NCBI RefSeq assembly: GCF_051401765.1
Contig: NW_027480463.1
Span: 682,001-746,000, forward strand
Length of the DNA: 64,000 nucleotides
Reading direction: 5' to 3'
From: Calliopsis andreniformis
Taxonomy: Eukaryota; Arthropoda; Insecta; Hymenoptera; Andrenidae
Under the pieces are notes generated by a model. It was not told the DNA's origin, did no database searches, and worked only from the letters and a program-made list of their open reading frames with translations. Shown here one piece after another: positions 53,430 to 64,000 of the stretch; position 1 is the stretch's first letter; each line of letters begins with the position of its first letter. The position numbers were made by a program, and so were the translations under genes.

Positions 53430-54330
53430 ATACTCAATACTCAATCCTCAATCCTCAATCTTCAATCATCAATACTCTGTCTTCAATACTCAAACATCAA
53501 TCTTCAATCCTCAATCCTCAATTCTCACTCTCCAATACTCAATCCTCAATCGTCAATCCTCAATCCTCAATCCTCAATCTTCAATCCTCAATACTCAATC
53601 TTCAGTCTTTAATCCTCAATCATCAATCCTCAATGCTCAATCCTCAATACTCAATCCTCAACCCTCAACCTTCAATCCTCAATACTCAATCTGCAATCCT
53701 CAATCCTCAATCCTCAATCCTCAATCCTCAATCCTCAGTCCTTAAACATCAAACCTGAATCCTCAATACTGGATCCTCAATCTTCAGACCTCAGTCATCA
53801 ACAATCAGTTGTCAATTCTTAATCCTCAATAGAATATCATCAATTCACAGTTTTCAATACTCAATACTCAATCTGCAATCTTCAAATCTCTATCCACAAA
53901 CATCAATACTCATCATTCAACCTTCAACACTCAGTCCTCAATCCTCAATCTTCAATCCTCAATCCTCAATCCTCAATCCTCGATCCTCAATCTTCAATCC
54001 TCAATACACAATCTTCAATCCTCCATCCTCAATACTCAATCCTCAATCGTCAGGCTTCAATCCTCAATACTCAATATTCAATCCTCAATCCTCAACCCTC
54101 ATTCCTCAATCCTCATTCTTCTATCCTCAATACCCAACACTCATACTTCAATCTTCAATCCTCAATCCTCAACTCTCAATCCTCAATCCTCAGTCCTCAG
54201 TCCTCAAATAACTATCCTCAACCCTCAGCCCTCATCCTAAATCCTCAATCCTCAATCTTCAATCCTCAATCCTCAATCCTCAAGCCTCAATCCTAAATCC
54301 TCAATCCTCAGTCCTCAAACCTCAATCCTG
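53430..54330. repeat. 0.9-kb block, 2,059-bp offset, copy 1
   Basis: Matches 55489-56389. Markers are CTTAAACATC (53741 and 55800), module A (53828 and 55887) and the CGTCAGGCTTC landmark near 54049. The same pair recurs 7,543 bp to the right, so the 2,059-bp repeat is older than that duplication. Confidence 0.87.
53828..53938. repeat. Module A
   Basis: Full form with CATTCAACCTTC near its end. Copies at 55887, 61371 and 63430. Confidence 0.87.
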
Positions 54331-54370
54331 AATCCTCAATCCTGAATCCTCAATCCTGAATCATCAATCT

Positions 54371-54526
54371 TCAGACGTCAGACGTCAACAATCAGACGTC
54401 AATCCTCAATCCTCAATAGAATATCATCAATTCACAGTTTTCAATACTCAATACTCAATCTGCAATTCTCAAATCTCAATCCACAAACATCAATTCTCAT
54501 CACTCAACCCTCAACACTCAGTCCTC
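54371..54526. repeat. GACGTC cluster plus module A
   Basis: Three palindromic GACGTC hexamers at 54374, 54381 and 54395 (7 and 14 bp apart, in heptamer phase) replace the usual CAGTTGTC preamble before module A at 54415. Confidence 0.88.
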
Positions 54527-54833
54527 AATCTTCAATCCTCAATCCTCAATCCTCAATCTTCAATACCCAATCCTCAATGCTCAATTCTCAATCCTCAATC
54601 TTCAATCATCAATACTCAATCTTCAATCCTCAATCCTCAATCCTCAACCCTCAGACCTCATCGTCAATCCTCAATTCTCAATCCTCAATCCTCAATCTTG
54701 AGTCCTCAATACTCAATGTGCAATCCTCAGTCCTCAGTCCTCAAACATCAATTCTGAATCCTCAATACTCAATCTTCAATCCTCAATCCTCAGTCCTCAA
54801 TACTCAACCATCAATCCTCAATTCTCAATACTC

Positions 54834-55186
54834 AATAGAATATCCTGAATTCTCAGGATTCTATAATCAAATCTCAATCCTCAACCCTCAGCCCTCATCC
54901 TCTATCATCAATCCTCAATCCTCAATCCCCAATCATCAAACCTCAATACTCAATCTTCAATCCTCAATCCTCATTCCTCAATCCTCAATCCTCAATCCTC
55001 AGTCATAAGTACTCAATCTTCAACCCCTAATCCTCATTCCTCAAACCTCAATCCTCAACCCTCAGTCCTCATCCTCAATTCTCAATTCTCAATTCTCAAC
55101 CCTCAATCCTCAATCCTCAATCTTCACTCCTCAATAATCTATCTCCAATCCTAAATCGTCAATCCCCAACACTCAATCCTTAATCC
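54834..55186. repeat. B-F cassette, 316-bp spacing
   Basis: Perfect stem; F core at 55150. Confidence 0.88.
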
Positions 55187-55488
55187 TCAATCTTCAATTC
55201 TCAATGCTCAATCCTCAATCCTCAATCCTCAGTCCTCAATCCTCAATCCTCAATAATCCAACCTCAATCCTCAACCGTCAGTCCTCGTCCTCAATCCTCA
55301 AACCTCAATACTCAATCCTCAATCTTCAATCCTCAATCCTCAATCCTGAATCCCCAATCCTCAATTTTCAATCCTCAATACGCAATCTTCAATCCTCAAT
55401 GCTCAATCCTCAATCCTCAATCCTCAGTACTCAATCCACAATCCTCAATCCTCAAACCTCAATCCTCAATCGTCAGTCCTCGTCCTCA

Positions 55489-56389
55489 ATCCTCAACACT
55501 CAATCCTCAATCCTCAATCTTCAATCATCAATACTCAGTCTTCAATACTCAAACATCAATCTTCAATCCTCAATCCTCAATTCTCACTCTCCAATACTCA
55601 ATCCTCAATCGTCAATCCTCAATCCTCAATCCTCAATCTTCAATCCTCAATACTCAATCTTCAGTCCTCAATCCTCAATCATCAATCCTCAATGCTCAAT
55701 CCTCAATCCTCAATCCTCAACCTTCAACCTTCAATCCTCAATACTCAATCTGCAATCCTCAATCCTCAATCCTCAATCCTCAATCCTCAATCCTCAGTCC
55801 TTAAACATCAAACCTGAATCCTCAATACTGAATCCTCAATCTTCAGACCTCAGTCATCAACAATCAGTTGTCAATTCTTAATCCTCAATAGAATATCATC
55901 AATTCACAGTTTTCAATACTCAATACTCAATCTGCAATCTTCAAATCTCTGTCCACAAACATCAATACTCATCATTCAACCTTCAACACTCAGTCCTCAA
56001 TCCTCAATCTTCAATCCTCAATCCTCAATCCTCAATCCTCGATCCTCAATCTTCAATCCTCAATACACAATCTTCAATCCTCCATCCTCAATACTCAATC
56101 CTCAATCGTCAGGCTTCAATCCTCAATACTCAATATTCAATCCTCAATCCTCAACCCTCATTCCTCAATCCTCATTTTTCTATCCTCAATACCCAACCCT
56201 CATACTTCAATCTTCAATCCTCAATCCTCAACTCTCAATCCTCAATCCTCAGTCCTCAGTCCTCAAATAACTATCCTCAACCCTCAGCCCTCATCCTAAA
56301 TCCTCAGTCCTCAATCTTCAATCCTCAATCCTCAATCCTCAAGCCTCAATCCTAAATCCTCAATCCTCAGTCCTCAAACCTCAATTCTG
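55489..56389. repeat. 0.9-kb block, 2,059-bp offset, copy 2
   Basis: Copy of 53430-54330. It has TACTGAATCC where copy 1 has TACTGGATCC (near 53768), and CTGTCCACA where copy 1 has CTATCCACA in module A. Confidence 0.87.
55887..55997. repeat. Module A
   Basis: Copy of 53828 with CTGTCCACA for CTATCCACA. Confidence 0.87.
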
Positions 56390-57518
56390 AATCCTCAATA
56401 CTGAATCCTCAATCTTCAGCCCTCAGTCCTCAACAATCAGTTGTCATTCCTCAGTCCTCGATAGAATATCCTCAGTTCACAGCTTTCAATACTCAATACT
56501 CAATCTGCAATCGTCCAACACGTATCCACAAACATCAATTTTCATCACTCAACCCTCAGCACTCAGTCCTCGATATTCAATCCTCAATCCTCAATTCTCA
56601 ATCCTCAATGCTCAATGCTCAATCCTCAATTCTCAATCCTCAACCCTCAACCTTCAATCCTCAATACTCAATCTGCAATCCTCAATCCTCAATCCTCAAT
56701 CCTCAATCCTCAATCCTCAATCTTCAGTCCTCAATCCTCAATCCTCAATCCTCAATCCTCAGTCTTTAATCCTCAATAATCAATCTTCAATCCTCAATAC
56801 TCAGTCCTCAATCCTCAATCCTCAATCTTCAATCCTCAATACTCAATCTTCAATCATCAATACTCAATACTCAATCCTCAATCCACATTCTTCAATCCTC
56901 ATTTTTCAATCCTCAATGCCCAATCCTCAATCTTCAATCCTGCATCCTCAATCCTCAGTTCGCAATCCACAATCCTCAATCCTCAGATCTCAGGCATTAA
57001 TACTCAACCCTCAGTCCTCGTCCTCAACCTACAACCCTCAATCCTCAATCCTCAATCTTCATTCATCAATATTCAACCTTCAATCCTCAATCATCATTCC
57101 TCAATCCTCAATCCTCAATCCTCAATGTTCAATCCTCAACTCCCAATCCTCAATCCTCTATCTTCAATCATCAATACTCAACCTTCAATCCTCAATCCTC
57201 AATCTTCAATCCTCAATCCTCAATTCTCACTCCTCAATCTTCAATCCTCAATCCTCAATTCTCACTCCTCAATACTCAATCCTCAATCGTCAATCATCAA
57301 TCCCCAAACCTCAATCTTCAAACCTCAATCCTCAATCCTCAATCCTCAATCCTCAATCTTCAATCCTCAATACTCAATCTTCAATCCTCAATCCTCAATC
57401 CTTAATCCTCAATCCTTAATGCTCAATCCTCAATCTTCAATCCTCAATACTCAATCTTCAATCCTCAATCCTCAATCCTCAATCCTCAATCCTCAATGCT
57501 CAATCCTCAATCCTCAAC
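56363..57518. repeat. 1.16-kb block, 4,101-bp offset, copy 2
   Basis: Copy of 52262-53417. Includes A' at 56460, preceded by the CAGTTGTC preamble. It overlaps the 818-bp tandem, which arose inside it. Confidence 0.85.
56460..56576. repeat. Module A'
   Basis: GATAG form with CCAACACGTATCC. CAGTTGTC preamble upstream; no A or B partner at the usual distance. Confidence 0.85.
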
Positions 57519-57535
57519 CTTCAATCATCAATACT
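56718..57535. repeat. 818-bp tandem repeat, copy 1
   Basis: CAGTCTTTAATCC occurs at 56760 and 57578; CAATGTTCAATCC at 57124 and 57942. The period is 116 units plus 6 bp, because it contains one CGTCCT 6-bp unit. Confidence 0.92.
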
Positions 57536-58353
57536 CAATCTTCAGTCCTCAATCCTCAATCCTCAATCCTCAATCCTCAGTCTTTAATCCTCAATAATCA
57601 ATCTTCAATCCTCAATACTCAGTCCTCAATCCTCAATCCTCAATCTTCAATCCTCAATACTCAATCTTCAATCATCAATACTCAATACTCAATCCTCAAT
57701 CCACATTCTTCAATCCTCATTTTTCAATCCTCAATGCCCAATCCTCAATCTTCAATCCTGCATCCTCAATCCTCAGTTCGCAATCCACAATCCTCAATCC
57801 TCAGATCTCAGGCATTAATACTCAACCCTCAGTCCTCGTCCTCAACCTACAACCCTCAATCCTCAATCCTCAATCTTCATTCATCAATATTCAACCTTCA
57901 ATCCTCAATCATCATTCCTCAATCCTCAATCCTCAATCCTCAATGTTCAATCCTCAACTCCCAATCCTCAATCCTCTATCTTCAATCATCAATACTCAAC
58001 CTTCAATCCTCAATCCTCAATCTTCAATCCTCAATCCTCAATTCTCACTCCTCAATCTTCAATCCTCAATCCTCAATTCTCACTCCTCAATACTCAATCC
58101 TCAATCGTCAATCATCAATCCCCAAACCTCAATCTTCAAACCTCAATCCTCAATCCTCAATCCTCAATCCTCAATCTTCAATCCTCAATACTCAATCTTC
58201 AATCCTCAATCCTCAATCCTTAATCCTCAATCCTTAATGCTCAATCCTCAATCTTCAATCCTCAATACTCAATCTTCAATCCTCAATCCTCAATCCTCAA
58301 TCCTCAATCCTCAATGCTCAATCCTCAATCCTCAACCTTCAATCATCAATACT
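57536..58353. repeat. 818-bp tandem repeat, copy 2
   Basis: Practically identical to copy 1 wherever compared. It runs about 25 bp into a third start before diverging near 58377 to CTGAACCCT and module B. Not present in the 40.6-kb or 52.8-kb relatives, so it is among the youngest events here. Confidence 0.92.
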
Positions 58354-58570
58354 CAATCTTCAATCCTCAATCCTCAATCCTGAACCCTCAGACCTCATCG
58401 TCAATCCTCAATTCTCAATCCTCAATCCTCAATCTTGAGTCCTCAATACTCAATGTGCAATTATCAGACCTCAGTCCTCAAACCTCAATTCTGAATCCTC
58501 AATACTCAATCTTCAATCCCCAATCCTCAGTCCTCAATACTCAACCATCAATACTCAATTCTCAATACTC

Positions 58571-58612
58571 AATAGAATATCCTGAATTCTCTGGATTCTA
58601 TAATCAAACCTC
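58571..58612. repeat. Module B, solitary, one stem mismatch
   Basis: TCTGG form, followed by CAAACCTCAATCC and the usual CATCC tract, but the block changes lineage at about 58690 before an F core is reached. Confidence 0.82.
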
Positions 58613-59457
58613 AATCCTCAACCCTCAGCCCTCATCCTCCATCATCAATCCTCAATCCTCAATCCCCAATCATCAAACCTCAATACTCAACCTTCAATCC
58701 TCAATCCTCAATCCTCAATCCTCAATTATCAATCCTCAATCGTCAATCTTCAATCCTCAATACGCAATCTTCAATCCTGAATCCTCAATCCTCAATCCTC
58801 AATCCTGAATCCTCAATCTTTAATCCACAATCCACAATCCTCAATCCTCAATCTTCAATCCTCAATCTTTAATCCTCAACACTCAATCTTCAATCCTCAA
58901 TCCTCAGTCCTCAATCCTCAATACTCAATTCTCACTCCTCAATCTTCAATCCTCAATCCTCAATTCTCACTCCTCAATACTCAATCCTCAATCGTCAATC
59001 ATCAATCCCCAAACCTCAATCTTCAAACCTCAATCCTCAATCCTCAATCCTAAATCCTCAATCGTCATTCCTCAATACTCAATCTCCAATCCTCAATCCT
59101 CAATCCTCAATCCTCAATCCTCAATGCTCAATCCTCAATCTTCAATCCTCAATACTCAACCTTCAATCCTCAATCCTCAATCCTCAATCCTCAATCCTCA
59201 ATGCTCAATCCTCAATCCTCAATCTTCAATCATCAATACTCAATCTTCAATCCTCAATCCTCAATCCTCAACCCTCAGACCTCATCGTCAATCCTCAATT
59301 CTCAATCCTCAATCCTCAATCTTGAGTCCTCAATACTCAATGTGCAATCCTCAGTCCTCAGTCCTCAAACCTCAATTCTGAATCCTCAATACTCAATCTT
59401 CAATCCTCAATCCTCAGTCCTCAATATTCAACCATCAATCCTCAATTCTCAATACTC

Positions 59458-59810
59458 AATAGAATATCCTGAATTCTCAGGATTCTATAATCAAACCTCA
59501 ATCCTCAACCCTCAGCCCTCATCCTCTATCATCAATCCTCAATCCTCAATCCCCAATCATCAAACCTCAATACTCAATCTTCAATCCTCAATCCTCATTC
59601 CTCAATCCTCAATCCTCAATCCTCAGTCATAAATACTCAATCTTCAACCCTCAATCCTCATTCCTCAAACCTCAATCCTCAACCCTCAGTCCTCATCCTC
59701 AATTCTCAATTCTCAATTCTCAACCCTCAATCCTCAATCCTCAATCTTCACTCCTCAATAATCAATCTCCAATCCTAAATCGTCAATCCCCAACCTTCAA
59801 TCCTTAATCC
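59458..59810. repeat. B-F cassette, 316-bp spacing
   Basis: Perfect stem; F core at 59774. Confidence 0.88.
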
Positions 59811-61370
59811 TCAATCTTCAATCCTCAATACGCAATCTTCAATCCTCAATGCTCAATCCTCAATCCTCAATCCCCAGTACTCAATCCACAATCCTCAATC
59901 CTCAAACCTCAATCCTCAATCGTCAGTCCTCGTCCTCAATCCTCAACACTCAATCCTCAATCCTCAATCTTCAATCATCAATACTCAGTCTTCAATACTC
60001 AATCATCAATCTTCAATCCTCAATCCTCAATTCTCACTCTCCAATACTCAATCCTCAATCGTCAATCCTCAATCCTCAATCCTCAATCTTCAATCCTCAA
60101 TACTCAATCTTCAGTCCTCAATCCTCAATCCTCAATCCTCAATGCTCAATCCTCAATCCTCAATCCTCAACCCTCAACCTTCAAACCTCTATACTCAATC
60201 TGCAATCCTCAATCCTCAATCCTCAATCCTCAATCCTCAATCCTCAATCTTTAATCCACAATCCACAATCCTCAATCCTCAATCCTCAATCCTCAATCTT
60301 TAATCCTCAACACTCAATCTTCAATCCTAAATCCTCAGTCCTCAATCCTCAATCCTCAATTCTCACTCCTCAATCTTCAATCCTCAATCCTCAATTCTCC
60401 CTCCTCAACACTCAATCCTCAATCGTCAATCATCAATCCCCAAACCTCAATCTTCAAACCTCAATCCTCAATCCTCAATCCTCAAACCTCAATCCTCAAT
60501 CCTCAATCTTCAATCCTCAATCCTCAATCCTGAATCCCCAATCCTCAATTTTCAATCCTCAATACGCAATCTTCAATCCTCAATGCTCAATCGTCAATCC
60601 TCAATCCTCAGTCCTCAATCCACAATCCTCAATCCTCAAGCCTCAATCCTCAGTCGTCAGTCCTCGTACTCAATCCTCAACACTCAATCCTCAACCTCAA
60701 TCTTCAATCATCAATACTCAGTCTTCAATCCTCAATCATCAATCTTCAATCCTCAATCCTCAATTCTCACTCTCCAATACTCAATCCTCAATCGTCAATC
60801 CTCAATCCTCAACCCTCAACCTTCAATCCTCAATACTCAATCTGCAATCCTCAATCCTCAATCCTCAATCCTCAATCCTAAATCCTCAGTCCTCAATCTT
60901 CAATCCTCAATCCTCAATCCTCAATCCTCAATCCTCAATCCTCAATCTTCAATCCTCAATACTCAATCATCAGTCCTCAATCCTCAATCCTCAATCCTCC
61001 ATGCTCAATCCTCAATCCTCAGTCCTCAACCCTCAACCTTCAGTCCTCAATACTCAATCTGCAATCCTCAATCCTCAATCCTCAATCCTCAATCCTCAAT
61101 CCTCAATCTTCAATCCACAATCCTCAATCCTCAATACTCGATCCTCAATCTTTAATCCTCAACACTCAATCTTCAATCCTCAATCCTCAGTCCTCAATCC
61201 TCAACCCTCAACCTTCAATCCTCAATACTCAATCTGCAATCCTCAATCCTCAATCCTCAATCCTCAATCCTCAATCCTCAGTCCTTAAACATCAAACCTG
61301 AATCCTCAATACTGGATCCTCAATCTTCAGACCTCAGTCATCAACAATCAGTTGTCAATTCTTAATCCTC

Positions 61371-61481
61371 AATAGAATATCATCAATTCACAGTTTTCAA
61401 TACTCAATACTCAATCTGCAATCTTCAAATCTCTATCCACAAACATCAATACTCATCATTCAACCTTCAACACTCAGTCCT
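61371..61481. repeat. Module A
   Basis: Copy of 53828 at offset 7,543. Confidence 0.87.
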
Positions 61482-61913
61482 CAATCCTCAATCTTCAATC
61501 CTCAATCCTCAATCCTCAATCCTCGATCCTCAATCTTCAATCCTCAATACACAATCTTCAATCCTCCATCCTCAATACTCAATCCTCAATCGTCAGGCTT
61601 CAATCCTCAATACTCAATATTCAATCCTCAATCCTCAACCCTCATTCCTCAATCCTCATTCTTCTATCCTCAATACCCAACACTCATACTTCAATCTTCA
61701 ATCCTCAATCCTCAACTCTCAATCCTCAATCCTCAGTCCTCAGTCCTCAAATAACTATCCTCAACCCTCAGCCCTCATCCTAAATCCTCAATCCTCAATC
61801 TTCAATCCTCAATCCTCAATCCTCAAGCCTCAATCCTAAATCCTCAATCCTCAGTCCTCAAACCTCAATCCTGAATCCTCAATCCTGAATCCTCAATCCT
61901 GAATCATCAATCT

Positions 61914-62069
61914 TCAGACGTCAGACGTCAACAATCAGACGTCAATCCTCAATCCTCAATAGAATATCATCAATTCACAGTTTTCAATACTCAATACTCA
62001 ATCTGCAATTCTCAAATCTCAATCCACAAACATCAATTCTCATCACTCAACCCTCAACACTCAGTCCTC
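61914..62069. repeat. GACGTC cluster plus module A
   Basis: Copy of 54371-54526 with GACGTC at 61917, 61924 and 61938; module A at 61958. Confidence 0.88.
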
Positions 62070-62376
62070 AATCTTCAATCCTCAATCCTCAATCCTCAAT
62101 CTTCAATACCCAATCCTCAATGCTCAATTCTCAATCCTCAATCTTCAATCATCAATACTCAATCTTCAATCCTCAATCCTCAATCCTCAACCCTCAGACC
62201 TCATCGTCAATCCTCAATTCTCAATCCTCAATCCTCAATCTTGAGTCCTCAATACTCAATGTGCAATCCTCAGTCCTCAGTCCTCAAACATCAATTCTGA
62301 ATCCTCAATACTCAATCTTCAATCCTCAATCCTCAGTCCTCAATACTCAACCATCAATCCTCAATTCTCAATACTC

Positions 62377-62729
62377 AATAGAATATCCTGAATTCTCAGG
62401 ATTCTATAATCAAATCTCAATCCTCAACCCTCAGCCCTCATCCTCTATCATCAATCCTCAATCCTCAATCCCCAATCATCAAACCTCAATACTCAATCTT
62501 CAATCCTCAATCCTCATTCCTCAATCCTCAATCCTCAATCCTCAGTCATAAGTACTCAATCTTCAACCCCTAATCCTCATTCCTCAAACCTCAATCCTCA
62601 ACCCTCAGTCCTCATCCTCAATTCTCAATTCTCAATTCTCAACCCTCAATCCTCAATCCTCAATCTTCACTCCTCAATAATCTATCTCCAATCCTAAATC
62701 GTCAATCCCCAACACTCAATCCTTAATCC
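62377..62729. repeat. B-F cassette, 316-bp spacing
   Basis: Copy of 54834; perfect stem; F core at 62693. Confidence 0.88.
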
Positions 62730-63429
62730 TCAATCTTCAATTCTCAATGCTCAATCCTCAATCCTCAATCCTCAGTCCTCAATCCTCAATCCTCAATAAT
62801 CCAACCTCAATCCTCAACCGTCAGTCCTCGTCCTCAATCCTCAAACCTCAATACTCAATCCTCAATCTTCAATCCTCAATCCTCAATCCTGAATCCCCAA
62901 TCCTCAATTTTCAATCCTCAATACGCAATCTTCAATCCTCAATGCTCAATCCTCAATCCTCAATCCTCAGTACTCAATCCACAATCCTCAATCCTCAAAC
63001 CTCAATCCTCAATCGTCAGTCCTCGTCCTCAATCCTCAACACTCAATCCTCAATCCTCAATCTTCAATCATCAATACTCAGTCTTCAATACTCAAACATC
63101 AATCTTCAATCCTCAATCCTCAATTCTCACTCTCCAATACTCAATCCTCAATCGTCAATCCTCAATCCTCAATCCTCAATCTTCAATCCTCAATACTCAA
63201 TCTTCAGTCCTCAATCCTCAATCATCAATCCTCAATGCTCAATCCTCAATCCTCAATCCTCAACCCTCAACCTTCAATCCTCAATACTCAATCTGCAATC
63301 CTCAATCCTCAATCCTCAATCCTCAATCCTCAATCCTCAGTCCTTAAACATCAAACCTGAATCCTCAATACTGAATCCTCAATCTTCAGACCTCAGTCAT
63401 CAACAATCAGTTGTCAATTCTTAATCCTC

Positions 63430-63540
63430 AATAGAATATCATCAATTCACAGTTTTCAATACTCAATACTCAATCTGCAATCTTCAAATCTCTGTCCACA
63501 AACATCAGTACTCATCATTCAACCTTCAACACTCAGTCCT
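63430..63540. repeat. Module A
   Basis: Copy of 55887, keeping CTGTCCACA. Confidence 0.87.
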
Positions 63541-64000
63541 CAATCCTCAATCTTCAATCCTCAATCCTCAATCCTCAATCCTCGATCCTCAATCTTCAAT
63601 CCTCAATACACAATCTTCAATCCTCCATCCTCAATACTCAATCCTCAATCGTCAGGCTTCAATCCTCAATACTCAATATTCAATCCTCAATCCTCAACCC
63701 TCATTCCTCAATCCTCATTTTTCTATCCTCAATACCCAACCCTCATACTTCAATCTTCAATCCTCAATCCTCAACTCTCAATCCTCAATCCTCAGTCCTC
63801 AGTCCTCAAATAACTATCCTCAACCCTCAGCCCTCATCCTAAATCCTCAGTCCTCAATCTTCAATCCTCAATCCTCAATCCTCAAGCCTCAATCCTAAAT
63901 CCTCAATCCTCAGTCCTCAAACCTCAATTCTGAATCCTCAATACTGAATCCTCAATCTTCAGCCCTCAGTCCTCAACAATCAGTTGTCATTCCTCAGTCC

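Larger units (their letters stand above)
53652..56457. repeat. 2.8-kb block, 7,543-bp offset, copy 1
   Basis: Matches 61195-64000. Shared landmarks are A (53828), the triple GACGTC cluster (54374-54400), A (54415), B-F (54834) and A (55887). Differences noticed include CATCAATAC against CATCAGTAC at the right end and CTTCAACC against CCTCAACC near 55730. Confidence 0.9.
58354..61194. repeat. Mosaic array segment
   Basis: Module B at 58571, B-F at 59458 (F core 59774), then sequence like 18779/21166 (from 59849), then from about 60500 sequence like 26770-27447 (offset near 33,751). A 6-bp unit CAACCT at 60692 is a private one-base loss. Copies are less exact here than in the named blocks, suggesting older joins. 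Confidence 0.75.
1..64000. repeat. Heptanucleotide satellite array, unit CAATCCT
   Basis: Tandem heptamers fill the window and run off both ends. The + strand is made of C, T and A with very few G. Most units match CAATCCT or differ by one base; changes are common in the last four positions, while the leading TCA is usually kept. Three units make 21 bp, so each + frame cycles through N-P-Q-S-S-I-L without a stop, and each - frame hits TGA every 21 bp. Rhythm is broken by recurring 6-bp units such as CGTCCT and by landmark modules listed separately. No promoter, terminator, tRNA, rRNA or mobile-element ends are visible. A satellite is certain; the host and chromosomal position are unknown. Confidence 0.98.
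61195..64000. repeat. 2.8-kb block, 7,543-bp offset, copy 2 (cut by window end)
   Basis: Copy of 53652-56457 with the internal 2,059-bp repeat. Landmarks: A (61371), GACGTC cluster (61917-61943), A (61958), B-F (62377), A (63430). The last bases are the preamble of an A' module that would start at about 64003, so the duplication continues beyond the window. Confidence 0.9.

Noticed and set aside
1..64000. CRISPR array
   Set aside because: There is no alternation of constant repeat and unique spacer. The 7-bp unit is contiguous and the landmarks are too irregularly placed and too similar to each other to be spacers.
1..64000. Telomere repeat
   Set aside because: CAATCCT is not the plant-type CCCTAAA or the vertebrate CCCTAA unit, and the array has higher-order blocks. 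A subtelomeric position remains possible but is not shown.
1..64000. Artificial or data-encoding DNA
   Set aside because: Unit variants follow single-base mutation and nested copying with private changes, as expected of a natural satellite; no designed symbol set or constant framing is seen.

Overview
The whole 64 kb is one uninterrupted satellite array. The repeat unit is the heptamer CAATCCT (equally AATCCTC; other strand AGGATTG), present from the first base to the last in roughly 9,100 unit slots. Most units are exact or differ by one base (for example CAATCTT, CAATACT, CAATCAT, CAATCGT, CAGTCCT, CAACCCT, CAATGCT, CATTCCT). I find no gene, RNA gene, transposon or CRISPR array that I can support. 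The long open frames on the + strand are a by-product of the unit. The heptamer has no stop in any + frame, and every frame reads the same seven-residue cycle NPQSSIL. The - strand meets TGA once per 21 bases in every frame.

Above the heptamer lie two more levels. (1) Landmark modules interrupt the 7-bp rhythm. I mapped about 44 copies of module A and its variants (AATAGAATATC followed by a diverged tract of about 110 bp), about 29 copies of module B (the same AATAGAATATC start, then CCTGAATTCTC) and 18 copies of module F (core CCTAAATCG). They form cassettes with fixed spacing: B-F at 316 or 309 bp, A-A' at 314 bp, A''-B-A at 348-350 plus 189 bp, and B-A or B-A' at 280 bp. In its best-preserved form module B carries an 11-bp inverted repeat, which is striking on a strand that has almost no G. 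(2) Blocks of 0.28-11 kb are duplicated in tandem or at a distance, with nearly identical copies.

Layout: 1-1469 leading array; 1470-6560 tandem 2,684-bp blocks; 5155-10617 and 12487-17949 two copies of a 5.46-kb block (offset 7,332), separated by a mosaic at 10618-12486; 18078-21567 a 2,387-bp repeat plus a 280-bp tandem; 21140-27075 a 2,836-bp tandem; 27185-36989 nested repeats with offsets 1,312, 4,954, 3,099 and 679; 35230-40907 and 47408-53091 two copies of a 5.7-kb block on either side of 40908-47035, itself a distant copy of 19175-25303; 52262-58353 repeats with offsets 4,101, 2,059 and 818; 58354-61194 mosaic; 61195-64000 a copy of 53652-56457 (offset 7,543), cut by the window end.

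Organism: not assignable from this sequence. A gene-free heptanucleotide array longer than 64 kb with higher-order structure is most like eukaryotic heterochromatin (pericentromeric, subtelomeric or sex-chromosome). This is an inference; bacteria also carry heptanucleotide repeats, usually in much shorter runs. Block boundaries were read by eye and are good to about 30 bp. Identities were judged from sampled stretches, not computed.
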